This document shows, piece after piece, positions 17,687-28,668 of a stretch of 64,000 nucleotides of DNA. Origin of the DNA: Gammaproteobacteria bacterium. Lineage in GTDB: Bacteria; Pseudomonadota; Gammaproteobacteria; UBA6429; Thiohalophilaceae. Both the position numbers and the translations under genes were made by a program. A model generated the notes under the pieces. That model was not told the DNA's origin and searched no databases. It saw only the letters and a list, made by a program, of their open reading frames with translations. The number at the start of each line of letters is the position of its first letter. The stretch's first letter is position 1. The stretch covers positions 1 to 64,000 of the forward strand of contig JAHECZ010000005.1 of NCBI GenBank assembly GCA_024641475.1, read 5' to 3'.

Positions 17687-18268
17687 ATGTCAGTAGATGT
17701 CTATTTGGCCTCGGCGTCGCCCCGTCGTCGCGAGTTATTGCAACAAATCGGTGTGCGGTTTGCCGTATTACCGGTCAATGTTGCCGAAATTTATCAAACT
17801 GGTGAAACTCCTGTTGCCTATGCGCAACGTCTGGCCTGCGACAAAGCGCAAGCTGGTTGGAATAGCTTGGTCAATGCTGATCGTAAACCGGTGCTTGGTG
17901 CAGACACGATTGTGGTATCTGACGAGAGAATCCTCGGCAAGCCGCGTGATCAGGACGACGGCATTGTCATGTTGCAACTGCTTTCGGGGAAAACCCATCA
18001 AGTCATCACTGCGGTGGCATTATGCCATGGACCATGTTCAGTCAAAGTTAATGTCAGCCGGGTAAGCTTGCGCAGTTTGACTTTGGCGGAATGTCAGGCA
18101 TATTGGGAAACCGGTGAGCCATCTGATAAGGCAGGTGGTTATGCCATCCAGGGCAAGGCCGCCATATTTATCCGCGAACTGGAAGGCAGTTATTCCGGTG
18201 TGATGGGCTTACCCATATTTGAAACCGCGCAGTTATTGGCGCAATTAAACATCCCCATGTGGTCTTGA
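17687..18268 (+). CDS. maf: Maf-family nucleotide pyrophosphatase (YhdE type)
   Basis: A 193-residue house-cleaning enzyme that hydrolyses dTTP/UTP or modified nucleotides. The N-terminal LASASPRRRELLQQIG motif and VLGADTIVV with its catalytic Asp are present, as is the ETGEPSDKAGGYAIQGKAA segment. Position before rng matches the yhdE-rng order of enterics, which favours the dTTPase subgroup. It ends in an overlap with the longest possible rng start. Confidence 0.95.
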   Translation: MSVDVYLASASPRRRELLQQIGVRFAVLPVNVAEIYQTGETPVAYAQRLACDKAQAGWNSLVNADRKPVLGADTIVVSDERILGKPRDQDDGIVMLQLLSGKTHQVITAVALCHGPCSVKVNVSRVSLRSLTLAECQAYWETGEPSDKAGGYAIQGKAAIFIRELEGSYSGVMGLPIFETAQLLAQLNIPMWS

Positions 18269-18276
18269 GAATAATT

Positions 18277-19758
18277 ATGTCGATGCTGACGCGTGAAGAA
18301 CTGCTGATCAATATCACCCCACGAGAGACACGGGTGGCTTATGTCGAGAACGGGGTGCTGCAGGAAGTCCACGTGGAGCGGGCCAGTCGTCGCGGCTTGC
18401 TCGGCAATGTATATAAAGGAAAGGTGAGCCGGGTACTGCCCGGTATGCAGGCGGCTTTTGTGGAAGTGGGTCTGGAACGCACTGCCTTTCTGCATGTCTC
18501 GGATATTGTGCGACCGATGGATGAGGAACATGCCGCAGCGGGCAATACGGATGATCAGATCATGGAGTTGCTGCGCGAAGGGCAGGATATCGTGGTGCAA
18601 GTGATCAAGGATCCGATCGGTAGCAAGGGGGCACGCTTAACCACCCAAATATCGATTCCCTCCCGTTATTTAGTTTACGTGCCCGGCGGGAGTCACGTGG
18701 GCATATCACAGAAAATTGAAAGTGCGGATGAACGCCAACGACTCAAGGATATTATTCTGCAGCACATGTCGAATTTCGATCCGGGTGGCTATATCGTGCG
18801 GACGGTTGCCGATGGTATCAGTGACGACGCCATACTCAAGGATATGCAGTTTTTGCAAAAACTCTGGCGGGCGATCCAGGAACGTGTCGGTACTGAACCT
18901 GCAGCAGGATTGGTGCACGAGGATATGCCGCTGGTGATGCGTACCATGCGGGACCTGGGGGGCCGACAGATTGAAGCGATTCGTGTGGATTCGCGCGAAA
19001 CCTACGACAAGATAAAAAAATTCGCAGGTAAATTCCTGCCCGAACTGGTGGACAGTATCGAGCATTACCCTGGGGAACGTCCTATTTTTGATTTATATGG
19101 CGTTGATGATGAAATTCATAAGGCGCTGGAACGCAAGGTGCAACTTAAATCCGGTGGCTATTTGATTATCGATCAAACTGAAGCGATGACGACGATTGAT
19201 GTGAATACCGGTGCGTTTGTGGGACATCGCAATCTGGAAGAAACTATTTTTAAAACCAACCTGGAAGCAACCCAGACCATTGCCCGGCAAATGCGTTTAC
19301 GCAATCTGGGCGGCATTATCATTATCGATTTTATCGACATGAAGGAACCCGATCACCGCCGGCAGGTATTACGGGCGCTGGAAAAAAATCTGGAACGGGA
19401 TCATGCGCGCACGCATCTTAGTGAAGTATCGTCATTAGGTCTGGTGCAGATGACGCGCAAGCGCGTCCGTGAATCTCTCGCGCAGATCATGTGTGAACCC
19501 TGTTCCGCATGCAGTGGTCGCGGCACGATGTTAACGCCGGAAACCGTCTGCTATGACATCTTCCGCGAGATATTACGCGAGGCTCGCCAGTTCGACGCAC
19601 AACAATTGCTGGTGCTGGCCTCGCAGCCGGTGGTGGATCTGTTGGTGGATGAGGAATCCACCAGCCTGGCGGAATTGGAAGAATTCATCGGCAAGCCTAT
19701 CAAGCTGCAAATCGAGGCTGAATATACCCAGGAACAATTCGATGTGGTGCTGATGTGA
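18277..19758 (+). CDS. rng: Ribonuclease G
   Basis: An endoribonuclease that matures the 16S rRNA 5' end and decays some mRNAs. From ATG 18277 it has 493 residues. An S1 RNA-binding domain spans about 35-120 (GNVYKGKVSRVLPGMQAAFV). The DNase-I-like catalytic part has MTTIDVNTGAFVGHRN and IIIIDFIDMKE, whose Asp residues bind Mg. The zinc link appears as CEPCSACSGRG. The long C-terminal tail of RNase E is absent. It is followed by yhdP two bases after its stop, as in E. coli. Confidence 0.97.
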   Translation: MSMLTREELLINITPRETRVAYVENGVLQEVHVERASRRGLLGNVYKGKVSRVLPGMQAAFVEVGLERTAFLHVSDIVRPMDEEHAAAGNTDDQIMELLREGQDIVVQVIKDPIGSKGARLTTQISIPSRYLVYVPGGSHVGISQKIESADERQRLKDIILQHMSNFDPGGYIVRTVADGISDDAILKDMQFLQKLWRAIQERVGTEPAAGLVHEDMPLVMRTMRDLGGRQIEAIRVDSRETYDKIKKFAGKFLPELVDSIEHYPGERPIFDLYGVDDEIHKALERKVQLKSGGYLIIDQTEAMTTIDVNTGAFVGHRNLEETIFKTNLEATQTIARQMRLRNLGGIIIIDFIDMKEPDHRRQVLRALEKNLERDHARTHLSEVSSLGLVQMTRKRVRESLAQIMCEPCSACSGRGTMLTPETVCYDIFREILREARQFDAQQLLVLASQPVVDLLVDEESTSLAELEEFIGKPIKLQIEAEYTQEQFDVVLM

Positions 19759-19759
19759 A

Positions 19760-22700
19760 ATGACGCAGCAACTTGCCACGGATATACCGCCCATACGCAA
19801 ACTGCTGCGTAAACTCTATCATTTTTTTTGGTACAGTCTGGCGATATTGATTATCCTGATTGCCGTTACTATTTCCCTGGCGCGCATATTTTTACCCGAA
19901 GCCAAAGGCTATCGGGTCGAAGTTGAAAAATTTGCCAGCACGGCAATGGGCCGCGAAGTAAAGATTGCTTCAATGGATGCGCGCCTGGATGGTTTGACTC
20001 CCACCTTTATATTTTATGATGTGCACATGTTTGATGCGCATAAACGTCACGAACTGCTGCACTTTGATCAGGCCAGAATCGGTTTTGATGTATTACGTTC
20101 GCTTGCCCGTCGCAAACCTGTACCGGAAAATTTAACTATCAGCGGCGTTGATCTGGCGATTACCCGGAATAAACAGGGTAAGTTAAGTATTCAAGGAATT
20201 GCCGTAACCGATCTGGAAAAAAACATGGCGGCAGCGCCGACGGCAGTGACCGAAAAGGATGAGTTGAGCAGCTGGTTCTTTGAGCGGAGCCATCTGGTGG
20301 TGGAAAAAAGCCGGATTGAGTGGCGCGATGAATATTATGGATTGAAGAATATTCAGTTTAGCAATGTCAATGTCAGTCTGCGCAATGACAATCAACGCCA
20401 TCAATTGACGGGCAATGTCAAATTACCGGCCGGACTGGGTGAAGGATTGTCCGTTGCAATTGATTTTACCGGAAATATTCTGGTGCCGGCAGAATGGCAA
20501 GGCAAGTTTTTTGCGGCGGGTAAACATATTCAGGCGAGTAATCTCGGTACCAAACCGCACCTGCTGCACATGGTGTTACATGAAGGTGAAATGGATTTTC
20601 AGGTGTGGGGTGGCTGGAAGCAACAAGGGTTTGCTGCCTTGAGTGGCAATGTCACTATCAGTGATGTCAAACTAACCAGCCGAGCTGATGCAAATCCGTT
20701 TAACCTTAAGTTGCTAAATAGTGCCTTCGCCTGGGCTGAAACTCCGCTAGGCTGGCAATTGCGCGTTGAGGATTTTCGTTACCAACAGGCCGAAGAAATC
20801 TGGCCAGCCACATCATTTGCAGTTAATTATATCAATCAACCTCAACCGATAGTTATCGGCTATACGAGTTTGATTAGATTACGTGATGCGCGTAACTTGC
20901 TGGCGTTAAGTGGCTTGCTGACCAAGGCAAATCAGGATCTGCTCAAGGATGTTCAGCCGCGCGGTGATTTGCAGGATCTGTTTGTGCAATTCCAGCCTGG
21001 CGACGATCACCTGGATAATTTTCAGCTCAGTTCGCGCTTCGATAACCTGTCTTCCCGGTCATGGCAACAGTTTCCGGGTATCAAAAACCTGCGTGGCCAG
21101 GTCTGGCTGGATTCGCAAAACGGCTATGTGCAACTCGATAGCCATATGGCAGCACTTGATTTTGCCGATTTGTTTCGCTCCCCATTAACATTTGCACAAT
21201 TACAGTTGAATGCGCAATGGTGGCATGCAGCTGGCGATTTACAGATCAAGGTGGAACGTCTGCAAGCGAATAATCAGGATCTGCGTGCCGATGCAGCAAT
21301 GCAAATGTATATACCCGGTGATGCTGCCTCTCCTTATATGGATCTGCAGTTACATTTTGCCGATGTCAATGCGGCATCACTCAAGCAGTATTATCCAGTT
21401 GGAATAATGGATAAGTCACTGGTTGATTGGCTGGATACGGGAATTGTGTCCGGCAAGGTAATTGATGGTGGTTTGGTAATGCGTGGACGTCTGGAGGATT
21501 TTCCATTTGAAAAGCCAAATGGTGTATTTCAGGTGAAATTTTCCGCTGCGGATATCGATATGAATTACCAGCAGGATTGGCCGCATTTAACACAGATGCC
21601 GCTTGACGCGGAATTCAGCGGCACGGGCATGGTCTTGCACGCCGACCGGGGCAGGTTATTTGATAGTCAATTGCAGGATGTGCATGTCGCTATCGATAAT
21701 TTTTCACAATCGGTATTGCAGGCAACCGGTAAATATAATGGAAGCACCCAGGATTTAATCCATTTTCTGGTCGCCAGCCCGATCGCCGCCAATGCGCAAG
21801 ATTTTTATAACGCCAGTAAATTTGACGGGAGTGCCCAGGCAACTTTGCATTTACAGGTGCCGCTGGCGAAACGACTTGCCGGCAGATTTCCAGTGGATTA
21901 TCGCGGCAAGGTTAAATTAAACGATAGCGCCATGAACAGCTGGGAAGGCAAATTACTCGTAGATAATCTTGATGGCGAATTGGAATACTCGCCGCAAGGA
22001 CTGTCCGGCGCTGACATTACGGCCAAAATATTCGGCGGTAAAACATCAGCCTCGCTATTTACTTACAACCAGGATGCGAGTCAACAGATAAAAATAGCCT
22101 TTAACGGCGATTTGGATATGCAGCGCGTCTTACAGCAATATAAATTGCCCATCTCCACCAGGATCACTGGACGTACTCATTGGGCCGGTTTGTTGGGATT
22201 TGGCTATAAACAAGACGGAGTTACTATTCCCGGGAATTTCACAATCGATTCGGATCTGTCTGGCGTGGCGCTGGATTTGCCGGCGCCATTACACAAATCC
22301 AGAGAAGATAATCGGCATTTTAATCTGCAGGTGCAATTTCCACGTGATGGATTGGTGAGTATAAGCGCATCGCTGGATTCGATATTGCGTAGTAAATTCG
22401 TATTGAACACGCGCAGGCAGCGCGATATTTTACACAAGGCCACGATTAATTTTTCTGACGATGAACCGGTTCTATCTGAACAGCGCGCCTTGACTATAGG
22501 CGGGCGCCTGCAAAATTTTGAGCCGCAGCAGTGGCAAGCCGTATTGGATTCTGGTGCAGAAAAAAACACGCAAACCCGCGCGACAGCCAGGCCGGGACTG
22601 CCACTGTTGCTGGATATGGATTATCTTTCGCTGCATACGGGTGATGATGACGCAAATTCTGCGCCGGCCAAACCAATGGATGTGGTATTGGTGAATGGTG

Positions 22701-23515
22701 TTATTAAGGACCTGGTGATCGATAATATGCAATTAGGTCGTTTCGAGGTGGCCAGCCAACGCGTGAAAGATGGTATTAGCTTTGACAAGTTGAACTTTAA
22801 TTCTGCAGATATGAATATTAATGGCAGTGGCAGCTGGCTGTATCGCAAGCGCCGACATCAGACCAATATTCGTTTCGATTTGGACAGTCCTGATGTCGGC
22901 AATATGCTGCAACGCCTCGGTTACAGCCACACCATACGTCACGGCAAGGCTCAGGCACATTTGCAATTAAATTGGCCGGACGCACCTGAAAAATTTTCTT
23001 TTGAGCATCTTGGTGGTACGGTTGGTGTCGTGATTAAAGATGGCTCAATCGCCGAAGTTGAGCCGGGTGCCGGTCGTTTGTTGGGCCTGTTAAGTCTCAG
23101 CGAATTGCCACGGCATTTACTCTTGAATTTCAAAGAATTCGGTTCGGGCATGAGTTTTGATGAGATTCGTGGCAGTTTTGATATCAATGAAGGGACAGCT
23201 AAAACCGACGACTTGAATGTGAACACGCCGGTAGCCGTGATCGGTATCCGCGGTCAAATGGGTATGTCAGCGCATGATTATGATTTAAATGTGCTGGCAG
23301 TTCCCCGGGTTACCAGTTCATTGACATTGATTAGTTGTTTACTGACAGGTGGCTCGACCTGTGGCTGGGTATTTTTCTTTGATCGTGTTGCCGGTAAAAA
23401 ACTCGATGATTCGCTTGCCAAGCGCTATACCATTACCGGTGCATGGGAACACCCGGAGGTGAAAGAGACAGGTCAAAAACACCCCCCGGCTGCAGGGGAT
23501 GGCGACAAGGAATAG
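19760..23515 (+). CDS. yhdP: YhdP family AsmA-like phospholipid transport protein
   Basis: A 1251-residue protein with one N-terminal membrane helix (about 22-43) and a very long periplasmic part rich in beta strands, typical of AsmA-like bridge proteins. YhdP, with TamB and YdbH, carries phospholipids towards the outer membrane. The C-terminal region contains the conserved GRLLGLLSLSELPRHL and the TSSLTLISCLLTGGSTCGW segment. Length fits E. coli YhdP (about 1266). Neighbours rng before and nit/tldD after match the known order. Confidence 0.94.
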   Translation: MTQQLATDIPPIRKLLRKLYHFFWYSLAILIILIAVTISLARIFLPEAKGYRVEVEKFASTAMGREVKIASMDARLDGLTPTFIFYDVHMFDAHKRHELLHFDQARIGFDVLRSLARRKPVPENLTISGVDLAITRNKQGKLSIQGIAVTDLEKNMAAAPTAVTEKDELSSWFFERSHLVVEKSRIEWRDEYYGLKNIQFSNVNVSLRNDNQRHQLTGNVKLPAGLGEGLSVAIDFTGNILVPAEWQGKFFAAGKHIQASNLGTKPHLLHMVLHEGEMDFQVWGGWKQQGFAALSGNVTISDVKLTSRADANPFNLKLLNSAFAWAETPLGWQLRVEDFRYQQAEEIWPATSFAVNYINQPQPIVIGYTSLIRLRDARNLLALSGLLTKANQDLLKDVQPRGDLQDLFVQFQPGDDHLDNFQLSSRFDNLSSRSWQQFPGIKNLRGQVWLDSQNGYVQLDSHMAALDFADLFRSPLTFAQLQLNAQWWHAAGDLQIKVERLQANNQDLRADAAMQMYIPGDAASPYMDLQLHFADVNAASLKQYYPVGIMDKSLVDWLDTGIVSGKVIDGGLVMRGRLEDFPFEKPNGVFQVKFSAADIDMNYQQDWPHLTQMPLDAEFSGTGMVLHADRGRLFDSQLQDVHVAIDNFSQSVLQATGKYNGSTQDLIHFLVASPIAANAQDFYNASKFDGSAQATLHLQVPLAKRLAGRFPVDYRGKVKLNDSAMNSWEGKLLVDNLDGELEYSPQGLSGADITAKIFGGKTSASLFTYNQDASQQIKIAFNGDLDMQRVLQQYKLPISTRITGRTHWAGLLGFGYKQDGVTIPGNFTIDSDLSGVALDLPAPLHKSREDNRHFNLQVQFPRDGLVSISASLDSILRSKFVLNTRRQRDILHKATINFSDDEPVLSEQRALTIGGRLQNFEPQQWQAVLDSGAEKNTQTRATARPGLPLLLDMDYLSLHTGDDDANSAPAKPMDVVLVNGVIKDLVIDNMQLGRFEVASQRVKDGISFDKLNFNSADMNINGSGSWLYRKRRHQTNIRFDLDSPDVGNMLQRLGYSHTIRHGKAQAHLQLNWPDAPEKFSFEHLGGTVGVVIKDGSIAEVEPGAGRLLGLLSLSELPRHLLLNFKEFGSGMSFDEIRGSFDINEGTAKTDDLNVNTPVAVIGIRGQMGMSAHDYDLNVLAVPRVTSSLTLISCLLTGGSTCGWVFFFDRVAGKKLDDSLAKRYTITGAWEHPEVKETGQKHPPAAGDGDKE

Positions 23516-23552
23516 CACCAGTGGACACTGCGTTCGCGCAAAGGAGTATGTT

Positions 23553-23594
23553 ATGCTTTTAGCAGAGTATCTTTTCCCCGGTAAAGTGACCTAG
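23553..23594 (+). other. 13-codon open frame with a strong ribosome site, upstream of the nitrilase gene
   Basis: AAAGGAG at about 23540-23546 is followed after 6 bases by ATG 23553 and a frame MLLAEYLFPGKVT that stops at 23592-23594, four bases before the nitrilase ATG. The ribosome site is better than that of the gene it precedes. It may be a short leader peptide that couples translation, or chance. No family recognised. Confidence 0.35.
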
Positions 23595-23597
23595 AGT

Positions 23598-24425
23598 ATG
23601 AAACGTATTGCCGCCATTCAAATGGCATCCAGTGCCAGTGTTGGATCCAATCTCACCGAAGCCGCCAGACTGATCAGCCGTGCTGTTGATGCAGGTGCTG
23701 ATTTGGTTGTGCTGCCGGAAAACTTCGCACACATGGGCATGAATGAGCGCGAAAAGCTCACTGTGGCAGAGACGCTGGGCACGGGGCAAATTCAAAATTT
23801 TCTGGCTACCCAGGCGGATAAACATCGTGTCTGGATTGTGGGTGGTGCCATACCACTTAAGTCTGCTTCGCCGCAACACGTCCGTGCGGCCTGTCTGTTA
23901 TATAACGATCATGGCAAGGTCGTGGCACGTTACGACAAGATTCACATGTTTGACGTAAAGATCCACGAAACCGGTGAAATGTATTCAGAATCCGAGACTG
24001 TTGAGCATGGCAAGGATGTCGTGGTGGTCGACACGCCATTTGGCCGTCTGGGTCTGGCGGTATGTTATGACATCCGCTTCCCTGAACTTTTTCGGCGTAT
24101 GGTGAATGAGAAAGTGGATATCATCGCGGTGCCATCCGCGTTTACTGCGACCACCGGCAAGGCACACTGGGAAACACTGGTGCGCGCACGAGCGATAGAG
24201 AATCTTTCCTATGTGATTGCTGCCGCTCAAGGCGGCTACCATATAAATGGTCGTGAAACACATGGCGATAGTATGATTGTTGATCCGTGGGGAAAAATTC
24301 TGGATCGGCTACCGCGCGGTTCGGGTTTTGTGATTGCCAATATCGACCTGGAATTTCTCCGGCAGGTGCGCCGTACTTTCCCGACACTGCAACACCGGCG
24401 CATTTCCTGCGAGCCTTGCGCATGA
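23598..24425 (+). CDS. Nitrilase-family amidase (Nit1/deaminated-glutathione amidase type)
   Basis: A 275-residue carbon-nitrogen hydrolase. The catalytic triad is visible: Glu in [11 protein letters not shown], Lys in [10 protein letters not shown] and Cys in [14 protein letters not shown]. The HMFDV and [13 protein letters not shown] segments are typical of the Nit1 subgroup, which hydrolyses deaminated glutathione formed by transaminase side reactions. Position between yhdP and tldD is the usual one. Substrate is inferred from subgroup only. The stop overlaps the tldD start as ATGA. Confidence 0.9.
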   Translation: MKRIAAIQMASSASVGSNLTEAARLISRAVDAGADLVVLPENFAHMGMNEREKLTVAETLGTGQIQNFLATQADKHRVWIVGGAIPLKSASPQHVRAACLLYNDHGKVVARYDKIHMFDVKIHETGEMYSESETVEHGKDVVVVDTPFGRLGLAVCYDIRFPELFRRMVNEKVDIIAVPSAFTATTGKAHWETLVRARAIENLSYVIAAAQGGYHINGRETHGDSMIVDPWGKILDRLPRGSGFVIANIDLEFLRQVRRTFPTLQHRRISCEPCA

Positions 24426-25870
24426 CCACATCAGCGTTATTGCTGGCTCGCCAAAATCTGCTTGCCCCCGCCGAGTTGGATGAACAGAAACTGCAACAGG
24501 TGGTTGGACAAATTCTCGGCCATCATATCGATTACGCAGATCTGTATTTTCAATCGTCGCGACATGAGTCCTGGGTACTCGAGGACGGTATCGTCAAGGA
24601 TGGTCAATATAATATTGAGCAGGGCGTGGGTGTGCGTGCCGTCAGTGGAGAGAAAACCGGCTTTGCCTATTCCGATGAGATTTTATTACCGGCACTAACT
24701 ACCGCCGCACAGGCCGCCCGTGCGATTGCCCAGCAAGGGCAGCAACAACAAGTGCGTGCCTGGCAGGCCAGTACAACACCGCAACTCTATAGCACCGATG
24801 ATCCTTTGGCGGTATTGAGTGCCGATGACAAAGTGGCTTTGCTGCAACAACTCGATGTGCAGGCGCGGGCGATCGATCCGCGTGTCAAACAGGTCATCGT
24901 ATCACTGGCTGGGGTACATGAAATTGTATTGATCGTTGCCAGTGACGGTACCTTTAGCGCGGATGTGCGCCCCCTGGTGCGACTTAATGTCAGTGTCATT
25001 GCCGAACAGAATGGCCGCCGCGAACAAGGCAGTGCCGGTGGTGGCGGCCGTGTGAGTTACGATTATTTCCGCCAGGAAGATCGTGCCGCCGGTTTTGCCC
25101 GTGAAGCGGTGCGACAAGCCTTGGTTAATCTCGACGCCATTGATGCTCCCGCCGGGACCATGCCGGTGGTTTTAGGTCCAGGCTGGCCGGGGGTGTTATT
25201 GCATGAAGCGGTGGGTCATGGTTTGGAAGGTGACTTTAATCGCAAGGGCAGTTCGATCTTTGCCGGACGTATCGGCGAACGGGTTGCATCGAAGCATTGC
25301 ACCGTGATCGACGATGGTTCGATCAATCATCGTCGTGGATCACTCAACCTCGATGATGAAGGTACACCGACACAGGCAAATGTGTTGATCGAAAATGGCA
25401 TACTCAAAGGCTATATGCAGGACAAACTCAATGCCCGGTTGATGGGCATGTCACCCACCGGTAATGGTCGGCGTGAGTCGTATGCGAATTTAACCTTGCC
25501 ACGTATGACCAACACCTATCTGCAAGCAGGCCACACCGATCCGCAGGAAATCATTGCGAGCGTGAAACGCGGTATTTATGCCGTGAACTTTGGCGGTGGT
25601 CAGGTGGATATCACCTCCGGCAAATTTGTGTTTTCTGCCAGCGAGGCATATTTAATCGAGAACGGCAAGGTGACGGCGCCCGTGAAAGGCGCAACGTTGA
25701 TCGGTAATGGTCCGGATGTCATGAATAAAATCAGTATGGTCGGTAACGATTTGCAACTCGATACGGGTGTCGGCGTTTGTGGCAAGGAAGGGCAAAGCAT
25801 TCCGGTCGGCGTCGGACAGCCGACATTGAAAATAGACAATCTCACGGTCGGTGGCACCAGCGCGCAATAA
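24422..25870 (+). CDS. tldD: Metalloprotease TldD
   Basis: From ATG 24422, overlapping the nitrilase stop, it has 482 residues. TldD is the zinc-bearing half of the TldD/TldE protease, which trims unfolded peptides such as microcin B17 precursors and helps degrade the CcdA antitoxin. The metal site [11 protein letters not shown] (HExxxH) is intact. The C-terminal part contains [20 protein letters not shown] and [18 protein letters not shown]. Its partner pmbA follows on the same strand. Confidence 0.96.
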   Translation: MTTSALLLARQNLLAPAELDEQKLQQVVGQILGHHIDYADLYFQSSRHESWVLEDGIVKDGQYNIEQGVGVRAVSGEKTGFAYSDEILLPALTTAAQAARAIAQQGQQQQVRAWQASTTPQLYSTDDPLAVLSADDKVALLQQLDVQARAIDPRVKQVIVSLAGVHEIVLIVASDGTFSADVRPLVRLNVSVIAEQNGRREQGSAGGGGRVSYDYFRQEDRAAGFAREAVRQALVNLDAIDAPAGTMPVVLGPGWPGVLLHEAVGHGLEGDFNRKGSSIFAGRIGERVASKHCTVIDDGSINHRRGSLNLDDEGTPTQANVLIENGILKGYMQDKLNARLMGMSPTGNGRRESYANLTLPRMTNTYLQAGHTDPQEIIASVKRGIYAVNFGGGQVDITSGKFVFSASEAYLIENGKVTAPVKGATLIGNGPDVMNKISMVGNDLQLDTGVGVCGKEGQSIPVGVGQPTLKIDNLTVGGTSAQ

Positions 25871-25871
25871 C

Positions 25872-27233
25872 ATGATGAAACAACCCACTGCTCCGCACAC
25901 ATCATCTGCCAACCTCGATGCAGGTCAATTAACTGACATCGTGCAGGATATCTTGCAACAAGCCAAACGCCGTGGCGCTTCGGCCAGTGAAGCGGGTATC
26001 AGTATTGAGAGTGGTTTTTCGGTGAATGTGCGACTGGGGGAAGTGGAAACGATCGAACATAATCGCGACAAGGGACTGGGGGTCACGGTATATTTCGGAC
26101 AACGCAAAGGTTCGGCCAGTACCACGGATTTTTCGCCACGCGCTATCGCCGATACGGTTGAGGCCGCCTGTAATATTGCCCGTTATACCGAAGCCGATGA
26201 ATACGCTGGTTTGGCGGAGGCACAATTTCTCGCGCGCGATATTCCCAATCTGGATTTATTTCATCCGTGGCAAATCGATACGGCTGCGGCAGTGGAATTG
26301 GCCTGCGAATGTGAACAGGCCGCACGTGACAGTGATGCACGCATTACCAACACCGAAGGCGCCTACGTATCCACACATAGTGGCTTGCGTGTTTACGGAA
26401 CTTCCCACGGATTTCTGGCTGATACAGCCAGCTCGCATCACAGTCTGGGTTGTACGGTAATCGCGCAACAGGCAGACGAAATGCAACGCGATTACTGGTA
26501 TAGCGTGTCGCGATTGGCAACGGAATTGGAACCTGCGGTAGCCATTGGTAAATTGGCGGCACAACGTGCTGTGCAGCGCTTGCAGGCACGCCATATCAAA
26601 ACACAACAATTACCCGTGATCTTTTCTGCCGAGGTAGCGCGCGGATTGTTAGGTCATTTGATTCGGGCAATTTCCGGTGGCGCTTTGTATCGTAAGGCAT
26701 CGTTCCTGTTGGATATGCTGGATCAGACGATTTTTCCGCAATATATCCATATCGATGAACGCCCGCATATTCCACGTGCCCTGGGGAGTGCGCCGTTTGA
26801 TAACGAAGGCGTGGCAACCCAGGCGCGCGCCATTGTGCATGCCGGGCAGTTACAGTCTTATGTGCTCGACAGTTATGCGGCGCGTCGCCTGGGCATGCAA
26901 ACGACCGGTAATGCCGGGGGTGTGCATAATTTATTTATTTCCGACAGTGGGATGGATTTGCCGGGATTGTTGCAAAAAATGCAGCGCGGCATTTTGGTGA
27001 CCGAAGTGATGGGCCAGGGCGTGAATATTGTCAGCGGTGACTATTCACGTGGCGCCACCGGCTTCTGGGTTGAAAATGGCGTGATTCAATATCCGATTGA
27101 AGAATTTACTTTGGCGGGGAATTTGAAGCAAATGTTTACGCAAGTGCTGGCGATTGGTAATGATATCGATCGTCGCGGTAATGTTCATACCGGTTCCTGG
27201 TTGATCGAGAATATGACCATAGCCGGCGAATAA
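25872..27233 (+). CDS. pmbA: Metalloprotease subunit PmbA (TldE)
   Basis: The non-metal partner of TldD. I use ATG 25872, one base after the tldD stop, giving 453 residues; a GTG at 25851 would overlap tldD. The region matching the TldD metal site lacks HExxxH, as expected. NAGGVHNLFISDSG and VMGQGVNIVSGDYSRGATGF are family markers. It ends 6 bases before the convergent mgtE gene, and I see no clear terminator between them. Confidence 0.95.
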   Translation: MMKQPTAPHTSSANLDAGQLTDIVQDILQQAKRRGASASEAGISIESGFSVNVRLGEVETIEHNRDKGLGVTVYFGQRKGSASTTDFSPRAIADTVEAACNIARYTEADEYAGLAEAQFLARDIPNLDLFHPWQIDTAAAVELACECEQAARDSDARITNTEGAYVSTHSGLRVYGTSHGFLADTASSHHSLGCTVIAQQADEMQRDYWYSVSRLATELEPAVAIGKLAAQRAVQRLQARHIKTQQLPVIFSAEVARGLLGHLIRAISGGALYRKASFLLDMLDQTIFPQYIHIDERPHIPRALGSAPFDNEGVATQARAIVHAGQLQSYVLDSYAARRLGMQTTGNAGGVHNLFISDSGMDLPGLLQKMQRGILVTEVMGQGVNIVSGDYSRGATGFWVENGVIQYPIEEFTLAGNLKQMFTQVLAIGNDIDRRGNVHTGSWLIENMTIAGE

Positions 27234-27239
27234 GTAACT

Positions 27240-28595
27240 TTACAGCAAGACCAGCGTGGCCAATCCCAAAAATACAAAATAACCGGCTACATCCGTAAAC
27301 GTCGTTAAAATCACACTGCCAGCCAGCGCCGGATCGGCGCGTAAGCGACGTAAGAGTATCGGGATAAGCACGCCAGTCAGTGCGGCAACAAGTAAATTGG
27401 CGCTGATTGCAATGGCGATGACAATGCTCAGCGTACGGCTGTGATAATAAAATTCGGTAAATACCGCCAACGCGGCTGCCCAGATCAAACCATTGAGTAC
27501 GCCGACTCCCAGTTCTTTCCACATCAAGCGCCGCGCATTGGATTTGCTGATTTGACCTAACGCCATACCTCGGATCACCATAGTCAAGGTTTGACTACCG
27601 GCGATGCCACCCATACTGGCAACGATGGGCATCAACACCGCCAAAGCGACGACCTGATTAATCGTGGCATCGAATTGACGAATAACGGCAGAGGCGAGAA
27701 TGGCGGTTAGCAAATTGATTCCCAACCAGAAGGCACGCCGTCGGGCGCTTTGCCATATCGGCGCGAACAGATCCTCTTCACTGGTTAAACCGGCCATACC
27801 GAGTAAAGAATGATCGGCTTGTTCACGGATGACGTCGACCACGTCATCGATGGTAATACGGCCAAGCAATTTATTTCTGTCATCTACCACCGGCGCGGTG
27901 ACCAGATCACGACGTTCAAACAGATTGGCAACTTCGCGGGCCGGCATGGTCGCCGCAATAGCTTCCACATCCTGGCGCATGATGGCGGCCACGGGCATGT
28001 CCGGGTCCTGGGTAAGCACCGTGGTGATCGGCAGTACACCTTGTAATAGTCCGTCGCGATCCACGACATACAGGCTGTCGGTGGTTTCCGGAATTTCGCC
28101 GCGGCGTCGCAAGTAACGGATTACTACATCAAGAGTAATATCGGCACGCACGGTAACCGTATCCAGGTTCATCAGGCCACCCGCGGTGTCATCCGGATAA
28201 CCCAATACGGCGTGCAGGCGTTCGCGATCCTGCTGTTCCATGATCAGCAGTAATTCCTGAATCACGCCCCGTGGCATTTCCGGCAGGATGTCGGCCAGAT
28301 CATCGGTGTCCAGACTTTCGGTGGCCGCAATCAATGCCTGCGGTTCCATCGTCTTGATGATTGCCGTGCGGGCATCATCCGTGAGACTTAGCAGAATTTC
28401 GCCTTCGTGCTCAGCGGGTACTTGCGTCCAGACGCGGTTACGTTGGGCAGCCGGTAATGATCCGAGCAAATTGGCAATATCCGCCGGATGCACATCCGCA
28501 ATGAGAGTCTTTATGCGTGCGTCATCTTCCGCCTTGATGGCGTCATCCACCAGCGTGTGGAGATCAACGGGTTGTGCGGCGGCGGTGTCTTGCAT
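27240..28595 (-). CDS. mgtE: Magnesium transporter MgtE
   Basis: A 451-residue Mg channel gated by its own cytosolic sensor. Order: N-terminal superhelical domain (about 15-130), CBS-domain pair (about 135-255), a connecting helix, then five membrane helices from about 285 to the end. The pore region has PIVASMGGIAGSQTLTMVIRG, matching the conserved GNAG/GSQT-type motif. It is the last gene of the rpoN-to-ptsO run, about 70 bases after ptsO. Confidence 0.95.
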   Translation of the reverse strand: MQDTAAAQPVDLHTLVDDAIKAEDDARIKTLIADVHPADIANLLGSLPAAQRNRVWTQVPAEHEGEILLSLTDDARTAIIKTMEPQALIAATESLDTDDLADILPEMPRGVIQELLLIMEQQDRERLHAVLGYPDDTAGGLMNLDTVTVRADITLDVVIRYLRRRGEIPETTDSLYVVDRDGLLQGVLPITTVLTQDPDMPVAAIMRQDVEAIAATMPAREVANLFERRDLVTAPVVDDRNKLLGRITIDDVVDVIREQADHSLLGMAGLTSEEDLFAPIWQSARRRAFWLGINLLTAILASAVIRQFDATINQVVALAVLMPIVASMGGIAGSQTLTMVIRGMALGQISKSNARRLMWKELGVGVLNGLIWAAALAVFTEFYYHSRTLSIVIAIAISANLLVAALTGVLIPILLRRLRADPALAGSVILTTFTDVAGYFVFLGLATLVLL

Positions 28596-28668
28596 AATCC
28601 AATCCGGGATGGGCGGAGCAGAAGTGTAGCAGTAAGCGGTTGCAGGAGGAACGTGCTAACTGTGCGGG

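Noticed and set aside
27234..27239. Terminator between convergent pmbA and mgtE
   Set aside because: The gap is 6 bases and I see no stem followed by a T-run on either strand.
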